DNA from: Purshia tridentata
Lineage: Eukaryota > Streptophyta > Magnoliopsida > Rosales > Rosaceae
Length of the DNA: 34,131 nucleotides
Assembly (NCBI GenBank): GCA_003254885.1
Contig: QANT01007906.1
Span: 1 to 34,131, forward strand
Reading direction: 5' to 3'
The stretch's first letter is position 1. The number at the start of each line of letters is the position of its first letter. The translations under genes were made by a program, and so were the position numbers. A model generated the notes under the pieces. It was not told the origin of the DNA. It saw nothing but the letters and a program-made list of their open reading frames with translations, and ran no database searches. Below, piece by piece: positions 8,451 through 19,825 of this stretch.

Positions 8451-10282
8451 CACACAAGCTCTAGACTAAGTTAGGAACATTTGAGTGTGCAATGAAGTTT
8501 GCATAGCTGGTCCTACATCCCTCATGCCTAAGGTAATACCCATATCATGCATTTCACGTAACATCAGTTTTTCACAGAGTAGTGCATGTNTTGACTAGTC
8601 TATGACATATCATACACTACACTTTTCTGGCACGGGAACTGCACATAATATCTTGTGAACATTAAATGATCCCACGTGAGAGTCTTTTATGTGGGTCACT
8701 CTCCTAAATGGGTATTTGCACGTTTTTAATTTTCTGACTTCTTATGATTGGGCCTTTACTCTTCTCTTTCATTCCCCAGCCCACATCAGTTTTTAATGGG
8801 TTTTCATTTTGCACTATTCATCATCTTCCCCAAATCCTCTTTTCTGAAAATGGAAACTTTCCCAAAACAACTCAGCCCCTCTCCCACACGAATCTTCAGA
8901 TTCCCTTTGGCATATTCGGCTATGAGCTGTCCTGAAAGTTTGTTAGGACTTGAGCCTATTATTGGCTGCCATGTGGAACGGTGTGGGTGTGCGTGTGTGG
9001 CTGCTGCTACAAGGTACGGGCAGCCCTTCATTCCTTTTGTCACTTACATTTTTGGCATGTTTTGAGCAGCCTTTGAGCTGAGTGTTTTGGGGTGACCAAA
9101 TGGGTATTTTAATTTTCAAGAGTTGAAAGTTTTTCTTCGAAAATTGTCTTGTGTTCATCTCTTGAATTGTTTTATCTAAAAACTAAATGGGTTTTGTGTA
9201 TGGGTTTCATATTTCTTCAAAAAGCATAAACACATCACTCTAGTTTTTAGATTTGGGTTTATATTGGCTTCTTCAAATCTTGTTTGGTTGAAGGAGTTGA
9301 TCTTGCTAACCCAAAATATTGCATATCACTTCCATATCTTGAAGATCCATAAGCAAGCTGAAAATGGGGTGCTACATGTTGATGAGCTAGAGGATAGAGC
9401 TGCCAACAAAGTAAATGACTCTCGGCTGCTTGGTTGATGGTTGCACAAAGTGGGTATGCTAGCTTATACTTAGCTTTAGAGTTAGTAAATGAGCTTGTGT
9501 GCTGATATAGACTTTGTATTGAACCTCAAAATATTGGATTGCCTGGTCAGCGGATAAGACCCCCAGTTTTTTAACCCTTGAGGTTTTTCTGGGTGATCAA
9601 CTTGTGTGTCTCCTCTTTGTGTTGCTGAGTTTATTTGGGTCTTATATATCTTGTGTTTATTTTATTGGCATTTGGCATCATACCATGACTTATGATTGAT
9701 TATATTGTATCTGATGAACTGAATATAATCTTGCATCTCACATCTCACTTTAGTTGTGGCTAGCACTGGGATGCCTACCTTGATGGATCCTTGAGTGCCT
9801 TGGTTGTCACTCCTCACACAAATACTTGAATTGCTTGCTGATTGTGTTTCATGGGCTGTGCATCTGTCGTACAGACTTGAGTGTGTTTGATTGGTTCAGT
9901 CTTGTCAAATAGTGTTAAAATTGGGTCCGATCAGTGATCGTTGTTTTACGTAGGTGCTTTAGGGTGTTAAAGCACTTTGTACCAAACTTCAGCAAGCAAT
10001 TTCCTAAGGGATTTAATGCCCATTTTCTATTGAAATGTACATAGCGCCATGGAATACATGAGTTGCTTAAAGCTAATCCTTGAAGGATTCAAAGATCCTG
10101 AAGCTCAAACTATGTACTCAAGTTTATTACCATAAATATGGTTTAAATTGCATCGATGAGTACTTTGATAATAGATAAATTGAATTCGAATTCAATGTCA
10201 TTGCTACGTATTCAAAAGTCTTGGATAAGTCAATTAGAGCTCCTGATGAGCCTATGAGAACATACGAGAATCCGTACATATC
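8451..10282. other. Unassigned AT-rich, probably TE-derived DNA
   Basis: There is no frame longer than about 100 codons here and no recognisable domain. Parts resemble copia LTR or untranslated sequence, for example CCCACGTGAGAGTC near 8671 and a T-rich stretch near 9570-9660. I found no TG...CA block with a target duplication. The window's only ambiguous base is at 8590. The stretch 9980-10280 has a weak protein-like look but no match I can name. Confidence 0.4.
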
Positions 10283-10640
10283 TGTTTACACCCTAATTTG
10301 GTTTTGGGCTAAGACACATGGCCAAGCCCAACAATCATCAGCCCAATCCAATTTGAAACAATATTAAAGAGAGCAACACACAAGTGACCAGGCCCACGAC
10401 AAGGGTTTAGCAGCAAGGTGCAGCTACTGATTATCAGACGTATTAGATAATCAGTAGGAGTCCTATTCCATGTAAAACTAGGAGACTTGGATGTTCATCC
10501 TAAGTCATCCCTAGAGCCTATAAATAAAGGACCTATGTGAGGGGAATTGGACCTCTCAGTTTATAATCACTTATCTCTATTTCATTATTTTCATAACATA
10601 AAGAAAGAAGAAAATGTGCAGGCTTAATGCCTAAGAGCAA
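10283..10640 (+). mobile_element. LTR-like fragment with TATA box
   Basis: It starts TGTTTACACCC, a form typical of plant Ty3/gypsy LTRs. A good TATA box, CCTATAAATAAAGG (about 10517-10530), lies about 235 bp in, followed by a leader. The right end cannot be fixed: no CA terminus with a matching duplication of the left flank ATATC was found next to it. It is either a truncated LTR or a promoter-bearing relic. Confidence 0.4.
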
Positions 10641-10826
10641 GATAGAAAAAAACAAAACTGAAAAAAAGAAGAGGGCCCAAAACGAAAAGTAGGAAGGATA
10701 GCAATTATGGCACAATTCCCCATGCATCCCGTTTCCATTCCCTAACTCCTTCACAACGATCGTCATTCCTTTTTGCCACCAATTGAGACCCCTCCACTTC
10801 TTCTCCGTTATTCTCAACACTACTTA
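10641..10826. other. Unassigned A-rich DNA before MITE 1
   Basis: An A-rich run (about 10647-10690) resembles a degraded poly(A) tail and is followed by about 130 bp of ordinary-looking DNA ending in the TTA target site of MITE 1. No gene is visible. It may be the upstream region of the gene relic that seems to begin after 11149. Confidence 0.3.
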
Positions 10827-11148
10827 AAGCATCTCCAAGAGAAGAAGTAAAATTGGTTCTTTAAATTAGACTTTGTTGACCTATGTGGCAATTTGAATAG
10901 TAATATTTGCTACCTAAAATTCTTTCACTCCAACACACTCTTCAAATCTCATTAATATATTATTTTTTATCTTTTTTTGTTTATTATTAAATATAGTTGG
11001 TTGAGTTATCTATATTAAAAATGAATATTTTAATATTTGAAGAGCCAATCTCACTCTTTAAGGAGTGGGTTTGTTAAGGCTGTTGAAGTATATGTGGCAC
11101 AGCAAATTAAGGTAGCAAATACATTTGTTACCTTAGTTGGAGATGCTT
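10827..11148. mobile_element. MITE 1, Tourist-like (322 bp)
   Basis: The terminal inverted repeats are AAGCATCTCCAA and TTGGAGATGCTT. A TTA duplication flanks the element (10824-10826 and 11149-11151), as expected for PIF/Harbinger-derived MITEs. There is no coding capacity. It shares the internal block GACCTATGTGGCAATTTGAA with MITE 2, where it is inverted. Confidence 0.8.
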
Positions 11149-11160
11149 TTATATCCTCTC

Positions 11161-11196
<36 letters not shown>

Positions 11197-11375
11197 CCAA
11201 CTCTCTTATTCTGCAGATGGAGATGAAGACCTTCCTTGCTCTCTGAAACCCTAATAACGGTGATCCTCAGCGATTTTTCCTTTTCTATCGATATTGGTTT
11301 TTTCCATTTATGTGCAGCTTCGAACCAGTTTTCCAAACCCTAGGTTTATTTTGCAAATTTTTTTCCTAGACATTA
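11149..11375 (+). other. Candidate 5' untranslated exon and start of first intron of a host gene relic
   Basis: A CT repeat is followed by leader-like sequence with GAAACCCTAATAACGG (about 11246) and a possible splice donor at CCCTAG/GTTTAT (about 11337-11348). This order of pyrimidine tract, short GC-containing leader and T-rich intron start is typical of plant gene 5' ends. Solo LTR D interrupts the T-rich part. Assignment to the same gene as the exon at 14821 is inference from order and spacing only. Confidence 0.3.
11156..11196. repeat. (CT)n microsatellite
   Basis: About 40 bp of nearly pure CT dinucleotide, directly after MITE 1. Such tracts are common in plant promoters and leaders. 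Confidence 0.95.
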
Positions 11376-13350
11376 TGTCACGCCCCGACCCTCGGACACG
11401 TGAAAAAAACAACTGAGAACAACTGTAACTGGAAACTGTTTCCTGAAACTGTGGGCTCTTTTCTTGAAACTGTGAGCCATGAATATAAAATAATTTTACT
11501 GAAACAATTGTAATTTACAAAAGCACGTTTATAAAACCACGCTGTAAAACCTTTTACATGAAAATCAAACTGTAAAACACTGTTCTAAAATTGCTGCTGG
11601 TCCCACTGCCTTGTTTTCTCTCCACTGTCTCCTCAGCCTGCTTAACTTGCAAAACCAAACCCTGCACCCAACCACAGGTGCACCGGGTTTAAACACAAAC
11701 CCGGTAAGCTCACTAGAGCTCGTATGAGTGAAAACTAACTGGAAACCTCAAATTAATAATTCAATAAAATAATCAAATCACAATCTATCTTAAGCCTCAA
11801 ATCACAGTCAAACCACAAATCACAATCCTTAACTTGTTCACCAATCCTCTAAACTGATCAAATTCACTGTGATCCATACTAACTCAATTATCCACAATTT
11901 AACCTCTAAACCGAATAAATTCACTGAAATCCGTAATACCTCAAATATCCTCAATCATCCTTTAGAACCAACTTAATCCTCAAATAATACCCATTGATAC
12001 TCCAATCTTTTACTTGAACCTTTAACCTTAAATAACCTATAAATTCTCAGAATTTCCAATCCTCATTCCGTACCCCCTTAACTAGCAAATAGCCAACAAT
12101 CAAATAAGCACACAAGAAAAGCAAGTAACTGAACTGAAACTGAAAATTAATTGATCTTAGGTTCACTCACTGTTACCACGCGAAAAGACCGAACTGTCCT
12201 TCGTGCCCTTCGTGGCTCCTTTGCACGGATTCCAAAATCTGGCAGCACAATAGCATCGGAAATACAAATTCCCGTGCCAAGTGTACCTGTTAAGACCAGA
12301 CAACCAACCAAAACACAGGGTTCACAAACGGTCTGTTAAACAACTGAAACGGGCAGGAACCACCACACACGGTGGCTGCCCGGCCCCGGAAAACAACCGC
12401 AAGGTCCAAGAAACTCACCCAAACTCACCAGCCGGTTCGGGTGGTTGGCCCGAGGCCAAAAACCAAGGAACGGGTCCCTGGAGCCACCACACACAGCGAG
12501 ACTCACAGTGGTCAACGGGTGGTCAACAGCGGTCAACTACACGAAAACCCAAAACCTTAAGCGTCAAAAACAGGCTACACAGCCACGTAGAGGACATCGA
12601 GAGGATCGATTCTCAAACCTGGGTCGACGACCAAAAGTGGCCGGAAACTGACGAAAACAGCTGGAAAAGCCGTCGGCACCCTCACGTTTGATCCGTCGTC
12701 CATGGCGGTCCAACAGATGATCAGAGCACACCACTGTGACGGGCTCGACGAGAGGAGTCGTTCTGGGCAGGTGGGAGGTCGCATCATCGCCGGAAACGTA
12801 GAGATCGCCGCCGTGACGCCGGCTGTGCGCGAATGTGTCTTCTCGTTCCGGCCTGTTTCAGAGGGAGGCGCCACCACGGGAAGGAGGAGGGGAGGGAGGC
12901 GAGCACGGTGGACCAAAGCCCGAGTCCAGCCGCCGCTGGACGCGCCCCCACGCGCTGGTGACAGTGGCGGCTGGGAGAGAACTCGCGAGGAAGAGAGAGA
13001 CAGCGAGAGAGAGGAGAGAGAAAACTGAAATGAAAATCTTGGTTTCTGTGCCTTTTAAAATCACCTTCTTTCAAAATTACAAGTTTGTCCCTCTCTTCAC
13101 ACGTTCGTAACTTTCAAACCGTAGCTCCGTTTGACGCGTGCTTCGTGTCTACGAACTCGTGAGAATGAGACCTTTCCAACGAACCCAAAGTCAATGCAAA
13201 AACCTTGCTCAAACAAAAAGTCAACTTTTGCCCATTTAAAAGTCAAACTTTAAAAATTGAAAAACGCCCAAAACATTTTACCTTTCCAATAAAATCCCGA
13301 AAACCTTTAAAACCTTTTCAAAACCACTTTAGAAGGTACGGGGTGTTACA
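11376..13350 (-). mobile_element. Solo LTR D, same family as A-C and E (1975 bp, internally deleted)
   Basis: On the minus strand it begins TGTAACACCCCGTACC at 13350 and ends CGGGGCGTGACA at 11376. A perfect 5-bp target duplication CATTA flanks it (11371-11375 and 13351-13355), which settles that the family makes 5-bp duplications and that this is a solo LTR. Compared with A and B it lacks about 0.9 kb, including the hairpin array. It keeps the promoter block (about 13090-13170), the GC-rich leader with its shared frame (12575-12916 minus) and the 3'-end hairpin near 11690. Confidence 0.93.
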
Positions 13351-13355
13351 CATTA

Positions 13356-13886
13356 TTATTGAGATTTGCAGCCATGATCTTCTTTTTTATGTTTGTCTAG
13401 GTGAAATGCTTTCTGATTTTGCTAATTCTAGTTTCTAGGAAGTTTTTATTCTTTTGATTTTTTATGATTATTAGAACCAGAGAAAATTTTATTTATTTAG
13501 GATTGTTGTTTCTTTATTTATTTAGGATTGTTGTTTCTGTGTTTATTAGGCTTGTTATTAATTTACTTGATCCTTAATTTTTTTCCCCAAATTGTTTTTT
13601 TTTTTTTGTTGGGTGTATGGTTTCAATTTGATTTGGTTTGGTTTCATTTTTGAATTTGAAGCTAAAGGAGTGGGTGGACTTTATACTCAATGAGTAAATG
13701 TTGAACTAAACCTTACTTTTACTATGCTACCATATTATTATGCTTCATTTAAAGCAACCATACGTTGTTTAATGTTACGGGTTTCAGTGGTATCAATCAA
13801 GAATGATTTTGTTTCCTGGTATTAATATGTGCCCAATGCATTAAGTTTTGTAGTCAGAACGCAATAATATGTATAATGTTCCCATA
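13356..13886. other. T-rich DNA, possible intron of the gene relic
   Basis: This continues the sequence cut by LTR D. It is strongly T-rich with no frame, as plant introns are. Two copies of TTTATTTAGGATTGTTGTTTC stand next to each other near 13491 and 13515. Nothing else was recognised. Confidence 0.3.
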
Positions 13887-14339
13887 GAGCATTTCCAAAA
13901 GGCTCTTCAAATGAAGAATTCTTCATTTTTTGAAGAGAGAAAAGTATTTTGAGCTCCAAAAGACCCTTCAAAATGAATCTTAATTTGACAATTCATTTTC
14001 TCTCTTCAAATTTAGGACCATCTCTCCTCTCTTCAAATATTAATGACATTTAATTTTATTTATATTTCCTATATATTTTTCATTCTCTTTCCTCTAATAA
14101 GAAATTTCAATTGAATAAATTAAACTTTAAAAATAAGTATTGCATAAAATAAATACAAATAATTAGTACAAAAAAAATATATATATATTAGTGTATAGAA
14201 TGGATACAAATATTTAAAATTAGAAGAGTCTTTTGGAGAATAAAAAATTCAAGTAGCAAATATCACTCTTCAAATTGCCACATAGGTCATCAAATGTGAA
14301 TTTGAAGAGTGATTTTGCTAGAGTCTTTTGGAAATGCTC
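13887..14339. mobile_element. MITE 2, related to MITE 1, inverted (453 bp)
   Basis: Terminal inverted repeats GAGCATTTCCAAAAG and CTTTTGGAAATGCTC bound the element. The flanking trinucleotides are ATA (left) and TTA (right), a one-base-diverged TTA-type duplication. The inner block TTGCCACATAGGTCATCAAA, reverse-complemented, matches MITE 1. It is non-coding and AT-rich, and lies in the presumed intron between LTR D and the exon at 14821. Confidence 0.75.
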
Positions 14340-14820
14340 TTACAAGCCAATTCAACACAACAAATTATGCTGTGGCAAATTAAGCAAATAAGTATATAAC
14401 ATGGGAATTGAATACACCAAATAGTGCTGCAGTTAATTGGGTACAACAGATAATGTGGCAGAAATTTATTTGAATTTGCACTTTCCTTCCATAAGGAAGC
14501 GCTCACATTGATATTTTATTTTAAATTTGGGATTTGTACTAAATCTTTTTCATTCTTTGTACTTTTCAAGGGAGTACCATTTCAGTTCTCTGTGAGAAAA
14601 TGGTTTGAATAAGTTTTTGAAATTTCTTGTGTGCGTATCTTTCTATTAATAGCAATTGCTCTTCTTTTTCTTTTTACCTCACTGCTTATATGCAATTGCT
14701 CTTTTAGTTGTGATTCCTGTGAATGCTAAAGTCATTATGTGATTGTTTTTTTTTTTGACCTTTGTTGTCCATTACAGGGAATGCTAGTGTTGTCTTTATT
14801 CTCTGTGCATTCTGTTTTAG

Positions 14821-15194
14821 TCTGCTAGCCACTGCAATGGACTTTCAGTATCTGGACAATCATGGGGTTAGCTTGTTGTGTTGCTGCAAGGGAAACAACC
14901 TAGCCAAACAGAACTGAAGGTGAAACATTGCGCAAGAATGCCATATATTCACCATCATGGAGTTTTTGGTGGGATAATCGACGGCCTGTTGCTGGTGAAA
15001 TTGATACTCCATATCAAGCTACTTGTGAAATTAGTAGCAATGCTAGTATGGAATTAAAGGGCCATTAAGTTCTGAAAGAGGTAATTTTTAAGATCTAGGA
15101 AGCCCATTGGAGAATTTTGGAACACCTACATCCCAAAAGTCTCTTGTTCATGGGGGAACTACAAATCTGAGGACTCCATCTTTAGGAGAACCTT
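14821..15194 (+). pseudogene. Gene-like exon with frameshifts, host gene not recognised
   Basis: The exon is preceded by an acceptor-like TTCTGTTTTAG (ending 14820). It has an ATG at 14837 opening MDFQYLDNHGVSLL, which stops after about 25 codons. A second frame at 14925 reads TLRKNAIYSPSWSFWWDNRR, VAGEIDTPYQATCE and so on until a stop near 15067. A one-base shift then gives GPLSSERGNF, a stop, and LGSPLENFGTPTSQKSLVHG to about 15190, with a donor-like GTATTT at 15195. The composition (PSW, FWWD, GTPTSQ) looks like genuine protein broken by indels, not TE sequence. I do not recognise the family. It could be a decayed host exon, or a working one if sequencing errors cause the shifts. Confidence 0.4.
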
Positions 15195-15486
15195 GTATTT
15201 AGTTATAATTTCCACTTCTGGAAATGAAATGTTATGATATTCCCACTTTTCATCTTGAAATTACATACAGTTATAAATAATCATGCTTTTTCAGTTATAA
15301 ATAATCAAGAAATTACATAATTGTGTGCTATCTTGTTTAGAAGACTAATTTACAAAAGATTGAATGGAGTGAAAATGTAATGGCCTCTAGTCCTGGGTTT
15401 ATAAAGTGCCGCATTAGAAATGGCTGTCAAGTGAAAATAGAATTTTTCAATCCTCTCTAGTGATTGAAAAGGACAGAACAAGATCG
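15195..15486. other. Non-coding DNA, possible intron upstream of copia J
   Basis: AT-rich DNA with no frame. Near 15290-15315 the phrase TTATAAATAATCA occurs twice. It ends at the left border of copia J. Confidence 0.3.
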
Positions 15487-16618
15487 TGTAAGAATCAGAT
15501 GGACTAAACCATGTTCTATTAGGAGTCATGCTGGCTCAGTAGTTTATAGAACAAGCAATAGGATTCCTTATTAAAACATAATACAATCCACTTAGTATTA
15601 GGATTGCTCAGAGGGTGTCTAATACCTGGTTTGTACAAGATATGAATTAAGTCAAGTCCTTATTAGAGTTAGACTAGAATTTGGATTACTGATGCCTTAA
15701 TCGGAGGCATTAGAATCCTACTAGCTAAAAATACAAAGGCATAGGTCCCTGGCTAATCGATCAATCTAAGCTATTAATTACTCTGCCCCATTGGAAGAGC
15801 AGCTATACAGAATCGTGCTGGACAGAAGACCTGTGAAACCTCACAGATACTACAAATTGCTGCTATTGCATCCAATGGTTAGTTTTGTTGTGCTGTTGGT
15901 ATATTGAGTCCATGTTTGCTACAGGTGTTAGAATATCAAGATTGGTTTTGGTGTTGACAGGACCCACCCCGAAGTCCACCCTGAATTTTGGTGTGATCCT
16001 GTGGGAATCCAATATCAAAAAAAATCCTACTGAAAAATTCTGCAGAACCTCCCCTGAAATTGGACTAACTCATTTAAAGAAACTTGTGAAAGCAATTCTA
16101 AATAAAACAACAACTTCCCAACTACAACCAAAGGATCTCTAACCCAAACAAGTTTAAAACCAACTGTTTAGTGTTCACTAAGTAATCAGAGCTATGCCGC
16201 AGGAATAGTAAAAAAGGAAATAAAATTACAACAATTTCTAAGTTCCTACGAGGTTACAAAAGTTAGACTAATTACCTCAACATCTCTAGCGCGACCGTTC
16301 CATCGCTACAACCTAGGGGGAATTTAAAACAATAAGAGAAAGAGGAAATTGTGAGATTACTCAATGAGTGGACGAAGATAACAAGTGATTCAACTTACGT
16401 TATAAAAATCCATTTATTATCTCAAACTACAAAAATAAATTCGCACTAAGACCTCATGTATCTCCTGAAATCCCCTAGTTTTAAAACCCTTACATAACTG
16501 TTCCAAAAGGATTCCCAATCAATTTAATAGCAGAAAACAATAACTTTCAAAAATCCATGTTTCTGAGACTTAAAATGTTGATACCACCATCCAAGTACCC
16601 TGGAAAATCGACCGTGCA

Positions 16619-16697
16619 CTCGTATGGAATATTGTATCGTACAAGCAGGACAGATTTAACTGGCCATACACCTGTACGGAATCCTGCATTGTACAGG
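16619..16697 (-). repeat. Two hairpin units in LTR F
   Basis: The second unit has arms CCTGTACG (16671-16678) and TGTACAGG (16690-16697), which pair with seven Watson-Crick pairs and one G-U, around an 11-base loop. The first unit (16619-16645) has decayed arms, CTCGTATG and CGTACAAG. The spacing is again 52 bp, as in copy B. Confidence 0.65.
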
Positions 16698-17523
16698 CTG
16701 GGCGAATAACAGATCATACGTGCACATAGAACTGCCCCCAAAGGGTGAGGCACCGCAATACACGGCCCAAAACCTTTGTGTGTGTCACGATGGATCCCAA
16801 AGACCTCACTGAACTTATCTGGAACTGGGTACTCACACGGCATTCTAAAACTATTTTTAATTTCCCAAAAACCACAACTAATAAATCCTTGGCACAAAAG
16901 CCAATTGAAATCCAATAAATTCTCAAACATGCATGAAAGCACAACGTAACTAACTTAATGTCCAAAGTCCAAATCAAACTTATTTAAGAAATCAAGAAGC
17001 CATGCTCGTGAACAAAATTAACATTTACTCCCTACCAAAATAATATTTACAAGTTAAATAAATCAAAGTTCAAGTAAAACTCAAGATGTAAATATGAATT
17101 AAATCATGAAATTTATAAAAAAAGTGCAAGACCCCATACTTTTCCAAAAGTTCTTTTGAAAAGTGTTTTAAAGGATTTTGGGTTTTTATTTGAGACATAA
17201 AGCGTTTTGGGTGTTTTTCTAATTTTAAATTTGATTTTAAGTTGAGCAAAAGTTGACTTTTTGTTCGAGCAAGGGTTTTTGTTTTGACTTTGGGTTCATT
17301 GGAAAGGTTTCGTTCTCACGAGTTCATAGACACGAAGCACGCGTCAAACGGAGCTACGGTTTGGAAGTTACGGACGTGTGAAGGGAGGGGCAAACTTGTA
17401 ATTTTGAAAATTTAGTTTTTATAAAAAACCCCAAACAACCCAGTCACTTTCAGCTTTCTCTTTCCTCTCTCCCGCACTCTCTCTCTCGCGACCTCTCCCT
17501 CCAGCCGCGCCTTCCAATGGCGA

Positions 17524-18156
17524 GTGAGGGCGCGTCTGGCGGTGGGCTGGCCTGGTTTTTGGCCTCCCAAGCTTGTGCCACCCTTCTCCTCCTTCCCTTG
17601 GCCACCGTTCAGCCCAGAACAGCCTGGAACGAGAGAACCCAGCTTGTGCACAGTCAGTGTCGTTGGTGGCGATCTATTTTTACCAGCAACGGCGCGACCT
17701 CCCACCAGCCTAGATCTCTTCCCCTCGTCGAGCCTGTCACAGTGGTGTCCTTCGATCGTTCATCGGAGCTTGTTTGGCTGCGGATCGAAGGTGGGTGTGC
17801 CGACGGCTTCTTCGGCCATTTCCACCCTTTTCCGGCTACTTTTGGTCGTCGACCCAAGTTTGAGTTTTGGTCCCCCTCCACCTCCTCTACATGCCCTGCA
17901 CAGTTTGTTTCGATTTTTAGTGAGTTTTGGTTTTGTGCTGGTTAGCTGCCGCCAGCCACCGCGGGTCTTGCCACGTGTGGTGGTTCTAGCGACCTGTCTT
18001 CCTGATTTTTGGCCTCGGGCCAATCACCCGAACCCGTGGGTGAGTTTCCTTGACTTTGTGGTTATTTTTCAGGGCCGGCTAGCCACTATGTGTGGTGGTT
18101 CCCGCCTGTTTCAGCTGTTTAACGACCTTTTTGTGAACTCTGTTGTGTTTTGTTGA
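17524..18156 (+). other. 210-codon reading frame in LTR C leader
   Basis: This is the longest frame in any LTR copy of the window. It includes the family-shared words (ARPPTS, FPSSS, KVGVPTA, LLLVVDPSL), then runs past the point where A, B and D stop, into a segment rich in Phe, Leu and Trp. No domain is recognised. Its persistence could reflect high GC rather than selection. Confidence 0.25.
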
Positions 18157-18712
18157 ACTGTTTGGCCTTAACAGGTACCTTGGTACGGGAATTTGTATTT
18201 TTGATGCCGTTGTGCTGCCAAATTGTAGAATCCGAGCAAAGGAGCTACGAAGGACAGTTCGGTCTTCTTGCATGGTCACTGTGAGTGAAATTAAGTTCAG
18301 TTTTTAGTTGTTCCTTGTTTGTTGGTTTGCTTGTGTGCTTGATTGCTAGTTAAGTGGGTACGAGTTAGGATTGGAATTTCTGAAGGTTATTTGAGATTAT
18401 TTTGGGTATTGAGGATTAAGTTGGTTTTGAAGGTTAAGGATTTTAGGTTATTGGAGAATTTAGTTGGATTTCCAAGTAGTGATCTTGTGCATTAATTTGA
18501 GGTGATTTTCAGTTTAAGGAATTTTATCAGTTAAGGGGGGAGACTTTACAAGGTGGTTTTCAGAAGGCGGTGATGAGTACCCAGTTTTCAGTTAAGTTCA
18601 GTGAGGTCTTTGGGACCCATCGTGACACACATAAAGGCTTTGGGCCGTGTGCTGCGGTGCCTCACTCTTTGGGGGCAGCTCTACATGCACGTATGACCAG
18701 TTATTCGCCTAG

Positions 18713-18791
18713 CCTGTACGATGCAGAATTCCGTACAGGTGTATGGCTAGTTAGATCCACCCTGCTCGTACAATGCAGTATTTCGTACGAG
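18713..18791 (+). repeat. Two 52-bp hairpin units in LTR C
   Basis: Arms CCTGTACG (18713-18720) and CGTACAGG (18732-18739) pair perfectly. The second unit has CTCGTACA (18765-18772) and CGTACGAG (18784-18791), with seven of eight bases pairing. Loops are ATGCAGAATTC and ATGCAGTATTT. The two arm types, CCTGTACG and CTCGTACG, are both also present in copy B. Confidence 0.75.
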
Positions 18792-19825
18792 TGCATGGCC
18801 AGTTTCTCCTAGGTACTCGTGCTGTGATTTAAGTGTTGCTGAGGATTAGTGATTAATCAGAGTTTTGAACCGTTAGATTAAGTTTTGGAGGATTGGTTGG
18901 TGATTTGGTGGATTTTACTTGTCGAGGTTTTAAGTCGGTTTTATTACTTGTTTATTACTGATTTTATTGTTGAGGTTATAGTTAGTTTTCACTCATACGA
19001 GCTCTAGTGAGCTTACCGGGTTTGTGTTTAAACCAGGGCACCTTTGGTTAGGTGCAGGGTTTGGTTGCATGTCAAGCAGACTGAGGAAACATTGGAGAGA
19101 AGATGAGGCAGTGGGACCACCAGTGTTTTGGAAACTTGTTTTTACACTTTGGTTTTATTTAAATGTTTTTTTGAAACACAGTTGTTTTGAATAAAGGTTT
19201 ATTATTCAAGGCTCACAGTTTCTGGAAAAAGGCTTACAGGTTTTAGTTTTCAGTTGTTTTTCACGTGCCCGAAGGTCAAGGCGTGTCAAATAGTTTAGAA
19301 AACAAAGTCCACTCACAGAAGGAGCCTAGCTTTGGTCTTTGGCTGGATCATCTCTGGTCTCGGAGGTGTCGCCTAGCATACAAAGAATTTCCGTTAGAAT
19401 AATGCTAAATTTAAGATCATAAAAATGAGAGTGTGCTTGTCCTAGGCCTTCCGCTCCACAATTCTAAATTTAAACGGTAACCCACTTGATTTCCTTCTCA
19501 GCTCCTAATCCAACCTCACTTAACCGTTTTAACTCGTTAATTTCCCAAATTAACTTCAACTACCAAATAATTCAACCGAGGGTTGTTCAAGTGTCGTTTC
19601 AAAGCCCAACAAGGGTCCAAATAACAATTTAAATTGAGGTTTGTTAACCCAAACCACTTCTAGTTAATCCAAGGTTAAAAACAACTTAATTAGCGTCTAA
19701 AATTTACGTTAAACTCGAGAGTTAGTGGCTGAAAGATTCCCATCATCACCAACACCACTCAAAGTGGCTTTAAACCTTAAAAATCACCATTTCTCCAAAT
19801 TTCCTCAAACTAACCATTTTAAACC

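Larger units (their letters stand above)
17125..19288 (+). mobile_element. Solo LTR C, nested in F (2164 bp)
   Basis: It begins TGCAAGACCCCATAC, a mutated form of the family start, and ends AAGGCGTGTCA. Flanks AAAAG (17120-17124) and AATAG (19289-19293) form a 5-bp duplication with one difference. It contains the promoter block (17320-17420), CT-rich leader, GC-rich leader with a 210-codon frame (17524-18156), two hairpin units (18713-18791) and a damaged 3'-end hairpin (near 19015). It lies in the opposite orientation to its host LTR F. Confidence 0.87.

Noticed and set aside
10283..11155. A complete LTR from TGTTTACACCC with ATATC duplications at 10278 and 11151
   Set aside because: ATATC at 11151 directly follows the TTA-bounded MITE 1, not a CA terminus, so the match is most likely chance.
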